DNA of 64,000 nt from Cloeon dipterum (GCF_949628265.1 NC_088788.1:7378001-7442000), one strand, 5' to 3'; positions 12,936-23,629 are shown, counted from the first letter of the stretch. The notes: generated by a model not told the origin, from the letters alone. A program made the numbers and translations.

Positions 12936-13289
12936 ATGGCGAAAACGATCCTCTGTCTTATTCTTTGCACCGTGCTGATGACTGCCGTTTTGGCCCAAGA
13001 TAAAGTTGATAAAGGTACACTGCTGTTTTAAAATTCGGAATTCGTTTTGAAAATACAGTAGACTTTAATTTCTGTTAATAGCGGCGGTTAAATCTGAGTT
13101 GCTGAATAACTTGGTCAGTCGACTTGTTCATGATGCCAAGTAATTTTTATTCAAAAATATTTCGCCTTGATCTAATTTTATGACGTTTGCAGAAAGGGAG
13201 CAGCCAGGCAAGCGAGAGGATTCGATAACGAAAGCCCGATGCGAGCAATGAACAAGAGGGAATTTGAGGAAACAATCTACGACCCATAA
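12936..13289 (+). CDS. Small secreted, neuropeptide-like precursor
   Basis: Exons 12936-13014, 13082-13139 and 13193-13289 join (phases 1 and 2) into 77 residues. The N-terminus is a clear signal peptide, MAKTILCLILCTVLMTAVLA, cleaved before QDKVDK. The rest has no cysteine, contains dibasic sites KK (in HDAKKGAAR) and KR (in MNKREFEE), and ends in FEETIYDP. That architecture suits a processed peptide precursor. The segment SELLNNLVSRLVHDA resembles pigment-dispersing factor peptides (SELINSLL...NDA), but the usual amidation Gly after the final Ala is missing, so I regard the likeness as suggestive only. A TATA box precedes it and an AATAAA-like signal lies near 13440. It could equally be another short secreted peptide. 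Confidence 0.65.
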
Positions 13290-13622
13290 AAATTGTAATC
13301 ACGCACAATACAGACTGGAAAAACAGACAAATCAAACATAAATATGCTGTTAAATTCAATTTTAATCGGTAACTCTCGAAGAGTTTTTTCAAACTTAAAT
13401 TAAATATAATTTATATACAGGTTTCAGGATTTCGTAATATTTAATAAATATTTTTGGTTGCAAATCAACTAAATGGCCTCTGAGTCCAATGAATGATAAA
13501 TAATTATCATTTTAATTTTAAAAAGCAGCTCCATTTAACGTGCAAACACACGACTAAAAAAAAAATTATTTGTCCGGAATTTTAGTGCTGCGCCAGAAGT
13601 ATTTTTTTGGAGAAATTTCCAA

Positions 13623-13918
13623 ATGCACATCAAATCCAATCCCGACGTCAGCTTCCCTGATGATGAGGCATCCGAGGAAACGGCAACCGAGGCGCGAGTT
13701 GAGGTTATGGAGAGCCCCGACGAGCATCTGCGCCGCACTCTCCGGGATTTAGGAAATGATATGATTATTGGATTGAATCAGGATACGACCTTGACGCACC
13801 AGATTCTGAATGCAACTGGATTATCAAAGAACACTTGAAGCTGACCGATCGGCTGATTATCTTGCATAAATTCTTGACAGAGAAGAAGGCCAAGGAAAAA
13901 AAATATTTGTATTTTTAA
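13623..13918 (+). pseudogene. Short acidic frame, apparently frameshifted
   Basis: From ATG 13623 an open frame runs to 13838 with balanced codon use and an acidic, helical protein (DDEASEETATEARVEV, then HLRRTLRDLGNDMIIGLNQD). Shortly before its stop, near 13809, a one-base shift opens a second frame ending at 13918 (NWIIKEHLKLTDRLIILHKF, then a Lys-rich end). The two parts together read like one helical protein broken by a single-base loss. The family is not recognised. It could be a real 71-residue protein, a pseudogene, or a sequencing error. Confidence 0.35.
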
Positions 13919-14789
13919 AGCGGAATCAATTTTTTAAGCTTATTAACCAGTTGAAATGGCCAACTCGCTTTTAGCCCTTATTTATGCGTTTTTATTCTTT
14001 AAATATTAAAAACCAATAAAATGTTAACATTTACAATTTTATTTATACATTATTTTATAGTCCTTCCTTTGAATGAAGAGCGCCTGCAATAGTGTTAATT
14101 ATGCAACTGGCGAAGCACAAAAACATCGCAGGCTGCATTTTTTAGAATTATTTTATTTCATTATACAAGAATATATATAAAGCCTACGTGGTTATGTTTA
14201 AATTAAGGGTGTGAGCTATCATAATAGTATAGAATGTTTTGGAAATCAATTCATAACAGTCATATATGTGCAAACTAAAATATTTTACTAACAAAATTAA
14301 ATTGCAGTCCAAATTTCATTCATTTAAAATAGTGAAAGATAGATATTTAGTATGAAGAGACAAATTTATGATATTTTTACGTTTTCTATCAGTGCTTGTG
14401 TGTTATTTAAGCAATAATTATACTTTTAACGTGACTCTGTTCCCTGTTTTTCTAAAAAAATGTCGCTGTTAACTAAAATTAACTAAAGTTATTCATTCGT
14501 CAGGAATTAAATTAAGAACCGAAGTTGCTGGTCATTTTTTTAACTTCATGTTTTTTAATTTGATGACTTTGACTGTAATTTTGTAACTGAAAAACCATTT
14601 ATTATAATAAACATTAATTCACGGTTTCCCGTCAAATTTAGAGTCCAGTTAAGTGGCCAGAATAAAGATGCCAGAAAACTGCAACGTGGAGATGCATGAG
14701 CTTCTGTATAGACGTCGTTCTTCTTGGATCCGCGAGGACATTTCCACGCATCGGCCAATTCTTTGAGATTCCTCATCGGCACATTGACC
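13919..14789. other. AT-rich intergenic DNA
   Basis: No gene supported. A minus-strand frame at 14555-14791 directly follows the relic leader at 14790-14905 but shows no recognisable domain or splice pair. Confidence 0.35.
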
Positions 14790-14905
14790 ACGAAACTTGC
14801 AGGGCTGTACTCTCTATTTTTCTTGTTTTCTCGCTTTTCTCAGAGTAGAATAAATTCTTCTATAAAGTGCACAGTTTTGGTTCGAATAGGAAAACTGGAA
14901 TAAAA
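14790..14905 (-). repeat. Inverted relic of the LRR-gene leader
   Basis: The reverse complement carries, in order, ATTCCAGTTTTCCTA, TATAGAAGAATTT, AAAGCGAGAAAACAAGAAAAA and CCCTGCAAGTTT. The same blocks in the same order make up the leader exons at 23630-23788 and 37790-37943. A decayed third copy of the LRR transcription unit was therefore once present here in the opposite orientation. Confidence 0.65.
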
Positions 14906-15072
14906 CGAAAGTAGGCAACCCGCGGCGTTGAAAAGCAGAGCCAGTTGCGAACTTTTCACTTGACCATTTTTCTCACGATATTGTCCTCATTGAAAATTCA
15001 CTTCTGCCGTGCCAACAATGTGAAACATTTTTCTATTAAAATCACAAACGAGTTTCCCGGACACGAACCAAC

Positions 15073-15129
15073 ATGCACGCTACGATCGCCATCTTCCTTG
15101 CCTTTTTCTCGCATGCATTTGATTTTTAA
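15073..15129 (+). pseudogene. Orphan signal-peptide exon of the tandem secreted family
   Basis: The 5' flank (TTTCCCGGACACGAACCAAC) and the start of the frame (MHATIAIFLAF) match exon 1 of the genes at 43.6, 47.4 and 50.0 kb (GGACACGAATCAACATG, MRATIAI). The conserved GCCCAG splice donor is lost and the frame ends after 18 residues. Further downstream, 15187-15230 (GATTAGACATTTTGAGC) matches sequence that flanks those genes at 49.1 and 51.9 kb. It is a decayed copy 28 kb away from the active array. Confidence 0.7.
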
Positions 15130-16055
15130 ATAATAGGGTTTGACTGAAGGTGAGGCTAAAAACGTCTATAATATTAATTTGAATTTTTTGTTTTATTTTT
15201 AGATTAGACATTTTGAGCATCTCAATTGGCTCAGGATAGTGCGAAGTTAACGGATTTGGCCATATTTTTACACGGGAAGATGGGGAAGCCCATGCATATT
15301 CTATGTATTCGATATTAGATTTTATTCATTCTAACAACAAAATCAACTTCCTATATATTATGCCGAGAAACGGCTGCATTGAGCTCAAATATGCAACCGG
15401 CACAGCAAGATTGTCATGCGAGTGGCGCAACTTGTGACATCGAAACCAACTGTTCTACAGTTTTGATGGAATTGACTTTTTGGTCGCAGGGGAAGGGTTG
15501 ACCAAATAATAATTATTCTTTTTAGACAGACTAGTTTAATTAATCAACAGGACCCAAATTCTTTGGATCCGTTAATTATTAACGTCTGTTACAATTTTCA
15601 ATATTCATTAACAATATCAGGAACAACAATAATGATTTTGTAATTATTACGGCAAACAAAATAATATCAACAATCACGTCAAACGTACGCTATAACTTCT
15701 AATAAAGGGCAGTTCACTACACAAGACAATTATTATGCAGTGCCAGCGATTGAATTGCAGACTATGGGGACACAATTCACATCATGATTTGAAAAAGGGA
15801 AACTGTTTCGCGTGTGCAACTTCGTACTTTATTTAATTAACATCATTTGATGGTTCGCCTCTAATTTAGTCCTGTAAGATTGTGCTTCTCCAATGAGTTG
15901 AGAACCTTTTGCAGGTTGCTGTTAAAATTTTTGAGAAAATCGTCTCCAAAATTTGCATGCTAACCAAATTAATTAAACGGCGAACACCAACTTTCCAGTT
16001 TCGATGCTATTCTCTTCCCTAGAGCAGTTGACTTCAAGACAATAAGCAGTGCTAA
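15130..16055. other. AT-rich intergenic DNA
   Basis: Apart from the relic flank near 15187-15230 no gene, RNA or repeat border could be defined. Confidence 0.35.
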
Positions 16056-16059
16056 TTAA

Positions 16060-16494
16060 AGTGGAATGATACAGGGCAAAAATTGAAAATTATTTGAATT
16101 GTTGGATGCCATAAACAATGGATCGATAAACAATTTGTTCAACAATTTGCAATAATAAAAAAGGTCCTTCCTACAGTAAAAATTCAAATTTTGCCAAATT
16201 TATCCAAAATTTACAGTGCTTGAACATATTTTCTTGGCATATTCCGATTCCTCTGGTCGAGATCTGTCCGACGGTGTTTGCCACTTATTGGGGAAACTCT
16301 TGGTTTTGAAATTAAATCGGATTTCAAGTAAGGAGACAGCCATTGCCATTTGAAAAGCACGGTAACTTTCCAGCCAATTTTTTTAAAAAAAATACAGTGC
16401 TTCTTTGGCCAATTTAGGCTTTAATTGAATCCTAAGGGACGAATTTATGCATTGGCAACAAGCATTTTCCAAGCTTTTGCAGTATCATTCCTCT
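16060..16494. mobile_element. TTAA-flanked MITE, copy 1
   Basis: The element starts AGTGGAATGATAC and ends GTATCATTCCTCT, inverted termini matching at 12 of 13 bases, with TTAA on both sides (16056-16059 and 16495-16498). It is 435 bases long with no coding capacity. TTAA target duplication is the hallmark of piggyBac-type transposition, so a non-autonomous piggyBac relative is the best guess. A second copy in inverted orientation lies at 18463-18887 and a longer relative at 45248-45966. Confidence 0.8.
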
Positions 16495-16775
16495 TTAAAC
16501 TTTATTCCTATTAAAATCCTGCAGTGTTTATTGAAGTAGTGAAATTTAGCTTGCAAAAAAGCATATCATTGAAAAGCGGTAAATTTTTTAAGAGTTTCGG
16601 TAAAATTCGTCATATGAATTTTACTTGGTTAATTGGTTTTATTTTTGCACATCACAGAGATGAATTGTAAAATCATGCACGCATCAAGGCGCTAGTGGGG
16701 TCGTATTTGAAAAAATAAACAAATAATTTTGACCACAAACATAAATTGAGAGATTTCATTGTGTAAGTAGGTCAG

Positions 16776-18031
16776 TTACTTGAAGGTCTTGAGGAACGGC
16801 ACGCACGGCATCCATCCCTTCATTTCCTTCGGGGCTGCGTCAGCCGCCACCACCCTGGAAGAACAAAAACAACATGTTTTTGTTTTATTGGCTCTTTTCA
16901 TCGAAAAGACGTTTGTCTTACCGTCTGATATTGTTTTCAATAATGCGCCACGCTCCATTGTTCAAAATTCTGTGTTGTGGTGCGATGTTTGGAAGCCAGT
17001 AAGTTGCCCTTTGATGCGTCCAGTATGTAGGATATCCAGTACAGTCCTTTTTACTTTAGACCTGTTAACAAGTAAGTGATTTTTCCAATTATTTTTCTTT
17101 TCAAAAGTGTTTAGCTGTAACTCTTACGCTTTTAGTAATGATATTCTTCGCAGGCACGGAATTTAAATGTCCGTTTCTTGCGACAATTTCCTAATACAGA
17201 AGGTCATACTTTGTGTTTGATAGATTGTGCCTCCTTAATCACGATCAGAGCAGACTTCATGATATATAAAGGTATGCTGTTACATTGGAACCTAATTTCA
17301 TAAAATGGCAAGTCCTACAACGCAACACAAATAAAGTTTCGTCGTTTTATGAACCTCATAAGCAAGAAATCGATCGACATGTTTTTCTCGCGGTTGTATT
17401 TAAAATAGAGTAATACCACGCCTGATAGATGTTAAATTAAGTGATAAAATTAATTATATTAAATTAATTATCAAGGGAAAACATCGAGAGTATAAAAATA
17501 CCTGTCCATTTTCGTTTTCACAGTCCTCGTTGTTTGTTTGAACTATGCTTAATACGTTTCGACTGCATTTCAACATTTCAAATTCATAAACTTGATCTTC
17601 ATTTTCCATCTTGAACGTATTATTTTCACCACATTTCTTGGTTGGGATACCGTGGGTATGTCGTTGTTAAATTATCCAGTTATGGTTTTGCCCAAGACAA
17701 AAGCATCCTTAAAGGCCGTAAAATCTGTGTCAGTCATCAGCAGTTGATTGTCAGTTGTCAAAAAAACACGGTACTCTATCGCTTCAAATTTTCAGGAATC
17801 AAAATTCTAAAATGAATTTAACTACCATCATCGTCATCAATGTATATAATATAGGGGCGCGAAGCGTTACAACAGCATCCAACAATGGCCCTCGACCAAA
17901 GTTTGCTAGTTAAAATCATTAGCAGGAATCTGGAATTTTGGGTGTAATTAATACGATAAAATGTTTTTATTTATGTCTCTTTCACCAAGCGTTAGCTTCG
18001 CAAGATTCAGCAGAATGAGCAGCCATTGCAT
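16776..18031 (-). pseudogene. Broken secreted DNA/RNA non-specific endonuclease
   Basis: A signal exon at 18031-17986 (MQWLLILLNLAKLTL, donor GTGAAA) is followed, reading leftwards, by a relic of the N-terminal ectodomain (17640-17790, VFLTTDNQLLMTDTDFTAFK), a stop-ridden counterpart of the IGFN...FIPLYEVC exon (17180-17290), the conserved NGAWRIIENNIRR segment with an intact donor (about 16923-16960), and a C-terminal stump (to 16776). Most of the last exon is missing. Order and content parallel the copy at 30.7-32.8 kb. Frameshifts and stops make a functional nuclease impossible. Confidence 0.7.
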
Positions 18032-19100
18032 CGTGGTTCGTCAAGTTTTAATTTATAAATAATTAGCTTTTATGCAAATACTCTCAATTGCCTGCTAGGT
18101 GAACCATCTACATTGCGGAAAAATGGAAATCCGCCATGTAGATGGTCTAGCAGGCAATTTTATTAGCAAAAAAGGTTATTTATTAATTAAAACTTGACGA
18201 ACCACAATGCACGGGCTGCCCGCTGTGCTGATTATTGCGATGATGACGCTTGATCAAAGAGCAGTAAATAAAAGCAATAATCGTTTTACAACCAAAATTC
18301 CAGATTCAAGAGCGGACACTAAATTGAATCCGTTATATAGCAAAATAAAAAATGAATGACAACTCTTATAACTATATGGTATATAGATGTGAATCTTATG
18401 GTACCAGTGAAAAATTCCAAACACTTTATTTTCAATAATATTGCTCATTTCACAATAATTAAAGAGGAATGATACTGGAAAAGCCTGGAAAATGCTTGTT
18501 GCCAATGCATAAACTCGTCCCTTAGGATTCAGTTAAAGCATAAATTGACGTAAGGAGCGCTGTAATTTTTTGAGAAAATTGCCTGGAAAGTTAGCGTGCT
18601 TTTCAAATGGTTAATGGCTGTCTCCTTACTTGAAATACGATTTAATTTCAAAACCAAGAGTTTCCCCAATAAGTGGCATACACCGTTGAACAGATCTCAA
18701 CGAGAGGAGTCGGAATATGCCAAGAAAATATGTTCAAGCAACGAAAATCGGCAAAATTTGAATTTTTATTGAAGGAACGGTCATTTTTTTATTATTGCAA
18801 ATTATTGAACAAATTGTTTATCGGTCAATTGTTTAAGGCATCCAACAATTTAAATAATTTTCAATTTTTGCCCAGTATCATTCCACTTTAAGTAAACCCT
18901 ACTCATGGTTCCACAAGGTATTTCAATTGAAAATGCCAATTATTATTATTATTAATGATGTAATTAGCAAACTTTGGTCGAGGGCCATTGTTGTACGCTG
19001 TTGGACCTCACCGCGCCCCGATATAATAACGATGATGGTAATTAAATTCATTTAAGAATTTCGATTCCTGAAATTTTTAACCGATAGAGTGTATCTTGTT
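17760..19100. repeat. Imperfect inverted duplication centred near 18.12 kb
   Basis: Around a centre at about 18120-18130 the two sides are reverse complements: 18088-18119 pairs with 18130-18157 (GCCTGCTAG and CCATCTACAT blocks), 18031-18062 with 18177-18210 (GGTTCGTCAAGTTTTAATT), the two nuclease signal exons face away from each other, and 17760-17930 recurs inverted at 18961-19100. The arms are diverged and the right arm is interrupted by MITE copy 2. Confidence 0.8.
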
Positions 19101-19370
19101 TTTTTTTTGACAACGAATGATGAACTGCTTAAGGCTGGTTCAGATTTTACGGCCTTTAAGGTTGCTTGTCTTGGGCAAAACAAGTGGATTATAAAACAAC
19201 GACATATCCATGGTAGCCCACCGATGAAATGCGGCCCAAATAACCAGTTCAAGATACAAAAACAAAAGAAGAAGCTTATGAATTTGGAAGCTTGAAATGC
19301 AGTAAAAAATATCAAACATGTTCAAAGAAACAACAAGCACTTGCAAAGAAGAAAATGGACAGGTATTCTT
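18207..19370 (+). pseudogene. Mirror-image nuclease pseudogene
   Basis: The signal exon 18207-18252 (MHGLPAVLIIAMMTL) mirrors the one at 18031-17986 but its donor has changed from GTGAAA to ATCAAA. The next exon (about 19080-19369) keeps FFLTTNDELLKAGSDFTAFK, is frameshifted, and ends at a good donor (ATGGACAG then GTATTC) homologous to that of the 31.6-kb exon. A MITE sits in the intron. Later exons are absent on this side. Confidence 0.7.
18463..18887. mobile_element. TTAA-flanked MITE, copy 2 (inverted)
   Basis: Termini AGAGGAATGATAC and GTATCATTCCACT with TTAA at 18459-18462 and 18888-18891. The body is the reverse complement of copy 1 (for example TTGGCATATTCC versus GGAATATGCCAA). It interrupts only one arm of the inverted duplication, so it probably inserted after that duplication. 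Confidence 0.8.
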
Positions 19371-20527
19371 AACTAACGCTGTTTCCCCTGATAATTAATG
19401 TTTTTAAAATTCCCCGGTATATTCTAAAGCATTTGTAAATCTAAATCGTATTAATGCATTTGAGTTTGATGACGCTTTTTAAAATACTGTATCAGATTAA
19501 TTAATATGAATAATAATAAAAAATAAATTGCCAACTCGAGCTGGAAGAAATGAATAATTAAAAACTGTTCGTTTTTGAATTAAAATGTTGTTAATTACCG
19601 ACCTTTAAATGCCCACAAGCTTAAAACTTCAGAAGTAACGCGAACAAAATATCACTAAAAGAATTTTTACTAATTAAAGTGACACTTTGCTCCTGAATAT
19701 AAGTTTCTAATTTCTTACAAGAGAGGAAAAAACCTAACATTTTCATTTTCTCGCACGCTGAAAAATGTGTTCCTTCGAGCAAAGTTAACCTTCTGCCGTG
19801 TATTCCTTGTTAATGAAGCCAACAAATTAATTAATTAATTTTTACTCGAGGAAGTAAATTTAAATGATACAATAATTGGACCTATCCTTTGCTGGTTTAA
19901 TGATGAATTAATTTTTAATTTTCGCGACTCCAGCTCTATGAAAATAGATATTTCCTGTAAGAAAATTATTGGATAAAAATCATTAAAGAGCGCCATAATA
20001 AAATTATTTGTCATTTAATCGGTGAACGTGTCCATTTGTTGGCGCAGCAAGCCGGAGAACGACGACCTCCGAATGAGGAGAGGAAAAATAATAAATGGGT
20101 CAAGTGCAGCGAAACGAGGCTCTGCGGAAAGGAGACGCCAGCCCAAAAGATGTGCAGACCGCGCGGGTGTAATAATGCGCATATTTGGACTTAAATTTAA
20201 GCAGTCGAGTGTCGCAGTGAAAATTTCGAAAATTTTAATAAAGAAAAACATTATATTGTCTTATGATTCTTTTTAAACCAAAAGTAACTATTAATTGAAT
20301 GCATATTTTAACAAATAAGGCGCCATAGTTGAATAAAATTAAAATCATGACGTAATTTAAAGGAAAAGTACAATAAATTTATCACTAATTTCACATCTAC
20401 CAGGGACTGCTACTTGTAGCGTGGTGTCGGTACAACTATTTAATATGCAACCGAGAGAAAAAATATCAATAATTTTTTTGCTCATGAGGCTTGTAATTCC
20501 GACAAACCTTATTTTTTTTTGTTGCAG
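19371..20527. other. Intergenic, includes a GC-rich island
   Basis: Mostly AT-rich. A GC-richer island at 20030-20180 carries overlapping open frames on both strands, but neither has splice sites or a recognisable domain. Nothing else is supported. Confidence 0.35.
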
Positions 20528-20656
20528 GACATGCCGGTCTATGCTATTGGATTCCAAACAAACAGCGCAATTTTCATACCTTTATATATGAAGTCTGCGT
20601 AGATCAAATTAAGAAGAAACAATTTATACAAAACACACAGTTTCGCCTTCTGAATT
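20528..20656 (+). pseudogene. Relic third exon of the nuclease family
   Basis: After an acceptor (TTGTTGCAG) the frame reads DMPVYAIGFQTNSAIFIPLY, homologous to the exon starting DSATYSIGFNANTDFIPLYE at 31580 on the other strand. One indel then shifts the frame (YEVCVDQIKKKQFI resumes in another frame). No matching flanking exons lie on this strand. Confidence 0.65.
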
Positions 20657-20780
20657 AAGAAATAATGGCCTCAAGAGATGACCATTTTAATCCGATGATT
20701 TTACAGCCCGCACTGGAATCTGGAATTTTGGGTGTAATTCATACGATTATATATAAATTTTTTATTTATTCCACTCTCAC

Positions 20781-20817
20781 CATGCGGAATCATCGCAATA
20801 GCCATCAGAATGAGCAT
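20781..20817 (-). pseudogene. Orphan signal exon of the nuclease family
   Basis: Reads MLILMAIAMIPH and splices at a donor GTGAGA, with the same intron start (GAATCTGGAATTTTGGGTGTAA in inverse) as the other copies. It points away from the exon relic at 20528, so the two belong to different broken copies. Confidence 0.6.
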
Positions 20818-21229
20818 CCTGGATTTGAGTAGTGAACAAGCTGCGTTGCGGATGTCCATTTTCCCGAAAACGCTGTCCGGGACTCTGAGAGAAAATAAAA
20901 TAATCATTAAATAGAGATTAAATGAAAAATCTGACAAGTGTGTACGCTATTTATTAATAGATAATCCCTAATTAAACAACCAGCCTAGAGTGTGCACTTC
21001 ATTCGTCTGAAGTGCAGATTAAGTTGACCACTTGCGAAAGCCCTTGCTTGGTGTTCGAAGCCGTCAGCGGTAAAGGCACTTCCACTGCGATTTGAGACTC
21101 AATCCTGCTATCTCTGCATTCAGCCCTTAATTAAAATGATTTCTTTCGATGTGTTGAAACCCAAATGATATAATTTTAAGGGCTGATTTCACAGCAGCTG
21201 TGGATTGAGTCAGAAATCGCGGCAGAACT

Positions 21230-22240
21230 AGTGCCTTAAAATCGAAAGTAACCACTGGCGGCTCCAACACTAAGGGCTTTAACACAAATCGTCGTGATTA
21301 AACAAAAAAAATGTTATTCAACTTCACACTCTTAATTTAAAGCCCCAAATTCCATCGAAACTCTATTGTGGAATACGATTGAAAACTAAGAAAATTTTGC
21401 ACATGTTGCGAATGTTTAAAATTTCAATACAGTTCATAATTATTTAAATAATTCCCAAATAAAACGCAATAATAAAATTGGGAACAATCTGGGGTTAATT
21501 TAAAGAACAATTCAGGGATATTTTTGTCACACTTAATGTTGACCTGAAATTAACATAAGAATAATCAAAGAACGTTCTAAAATTATCCTAAAAGAATAAT
21601 TTTAATTTAAGATTCGTTACGCTAAATATTAATCCTAGATCAAACCAAAGAACATTCTGAGAATGTTCTAGAATCATTCCTTAAAGTTGTTAGAAACAAA
21701 CCCCGGCAGATTAATCTTGGAATATTCTGAGGAGATTAACTTAAAACAATCTACAGAAATAATCCAGGATTAAGAAAACGCGTAACAAAAATTCAAATAT
21801 TATTAATTTTTTAGATTAATCCTGGGCGAAGTCGATATAATCCTAGATATTTTTTATGCGGGATTTTAACCAACCTCAACCCCTGCAGATCCCTGCTCTG
21901 AAGAACGAACGCTTTCAATGACTATATGTGCTTGTCGGTGCTCCAAACAAGACTTACTTAAGCATAATATATTATCTGCAATGCAGTAAGCTGTTTTATA
22001 TTGCGTGCGTAACATAAAAACTGTCCAGGAATTGTTTTGCAAAGTTGGCATGAAATTACACTTCTGTCGGTGAACCGATTGACTTTCAAAAGCGTCGAGA
22101 TCCTGGTCGCGTGCATGCAGATTGGCACGTTTCTATACGCTCTAGAAGTTTTGTTATTGTTTTTAATGAGTCGCGATATCGCACAGATATTACACCTAAC
22201 AGAAGATAATCACAGGATTTGATTTTTTTCTCTCTCGAAA
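21230..22240. repeat. Duplicate of the 5' flank of the nuclease gene, with an insertion
   Basis: The blocks GGCGGCTCCAACACTAAGGG, CTCTGAAGAACGAAC and GATTGGCACGTTTCTATACG recur in the same order at 32870-33230, directly upstream of the 30.7-32.8 kb nuclease copy. Between the first two blocks this copy has about 470 extra bases (21370-21845), rich in TAATCCT/AGGATTA and in GAAnnTTC motifs such as the one at 21650-21680. Confidence 0.7.
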
Positions 22241-22397
22241 TTGAGCTTGCCCATACCTTAGACAATTAAGTATAGAAAATAAATCTAAACCACATAGATA
22301 AAAATGACAATAGTGTTTTTGTGGTTTTCACGAAAATTCTTTGCTATTTATAGTCATGGATTTGTGTGATTGTTGCTTGTCGACAAGAAATCCACTA

Positions 22398-22572
22398 CCG
22401 GCTGGACAAAAGAACTGAGACGCCCCGAACAAAACACGCACCGGGGCTGACAATTAAAGTGATCATCTAGAAGTCGCTGCACGAAAAGAAGAACCGCGGA
22501 TTCTGCTTCCTCGAGTGCGAGGCGGCGTCGCTGTCCAAGCGCCGGCTCGGCACGGGCCGCGTCAAGGTGTGA
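22398..22572 (+). pseudogene. hnRNP Q/Syncrip RRM fragment, copy A
   Basis: The plus frame reads KHAPGLTIKVII, a TAG (22468-22470), KSLHEKKNRGFCFLE, then AASLSKRRLGTGRVKV followed by TGA where a conserved Trp is expected. Insect Syncrip/hnRNP Q has this RNP-bearing stretch in its second RRM. A few residues are missing between FLE and AAS. It is a decayed fragment with no flanking coding sequence and stands out by high GC. The long open frame on the opposite strand is its shadow. Confidence 0.8.
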
Positions 22573-23602
22573 AGCTGTGAGATTTCTTCCGGGGCCGCTT
22601 AACACGATTTTTCCAACGCCGCCGACAATTTTAACGCACTCAAGGCGCACTATGCAACAACCGCGACACGGTTTTAATTTTCTAATAATTCGATTGGATT
22701 GAGATCAGTCCCAAGGCCGACGCTGCGGCCTCTTTTGCCACTCCGCTGACTGTTTATTGTTCACAACCACCTGCAAACGCTAAGGGCTTTTGTTTAATTC
22801 ATAATTTGAAGAGCGCTTTGGAAACAAACCATTGACAAAATAACCGTTTAATTTTTGAGAATTTAACTGTTTTACTGTCTCAAAATGTCAAAGTTCAAAT
22901 TAATATCGGATGTTTACTCTCGCGCTCAGTCAAAACACATTCTATAATCAAATGCATTCGATAAAATGAAAAATAAGTCTCGCTTGAATCTCGCGGTTTC
23001 TGGGGTTGCCTTTTTCTCCAACACTGAAGTCCAGCCAACGCCCGTGTGCCCGTGATGTGCAGATGGACAATAAAGTTTAGTTTCGCTTTATAACGTTTGT
23101 TTATATTGAACTGTATTTCCCCAGATAGGGCTTCGCTTTTTAATGAAACAGATTAGCAATATTAAGGTTAAAGCGTAAATCAGAACCACTACTAATTGTA
23201 AGCGGCGGAGCCAGAGGGGCGCCGACCTGCGGATCAACGGCCGGCGGCGGCGAACCCTCACAGTTATTTTTGTTGTTGTCAATGTGGGGATGCATTGTTG
23301 CTCTGCCGAGCTGCTATAAAATACTTTTGAATCTAAATTAATAATCGTAACTCAAAAGACAGAGTATTTAGCTTTATATAGTCAAATTAATAGTATTGTA
23401 GTGACTCTTTGTATTTTTCCTCATAATTTGAGTTCAGATAATCATTCTGTTTTTAATAATGTACCCTTTTCAAATTAGTATATTTATGTAGCAAGCGAAA
23501 ATATACTGATTAAGCTATTTATTTTAAACCTCAGTTAATATAGAAATTAAATACATATTATAATTTTTTTAATAAGAGAGAGGCTCGTTAACTGGCACTG
23601 CA

Positions 23603-23608
23603 TATAAA
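23603..23608 (+). promoter_or_regulatory. TATA box of LRR gene, copy A
   Basis: GCATATAAACGCC lies about 30 bases before the leader exon, and the block from 23579 to 23640 is almost unchanged in copy B. Confidence 0.6.
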
Positions 23609-23629
23609 CGCCTCGGATTGGAAAGATAT

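Noticed and set aside
22354-22650. Minus-strand 98-codon frame, repeated at 36511-36807
   Set aside because: It is antisense to the GC-rich Syncrip/hnRNP Q fragment, whose plus-strand translation is recognisable; conservation between copies reflects the recent duplication.
23088-23282. Minus-strand 64-codon frame with a hydrophobic segment (copy at 37057-37440)
   Set aside because: Copy B carries an indel that changes the frame end, there are no splice sites, and it lies upstream of the LRR promoter. Left unannotated for lack of support.
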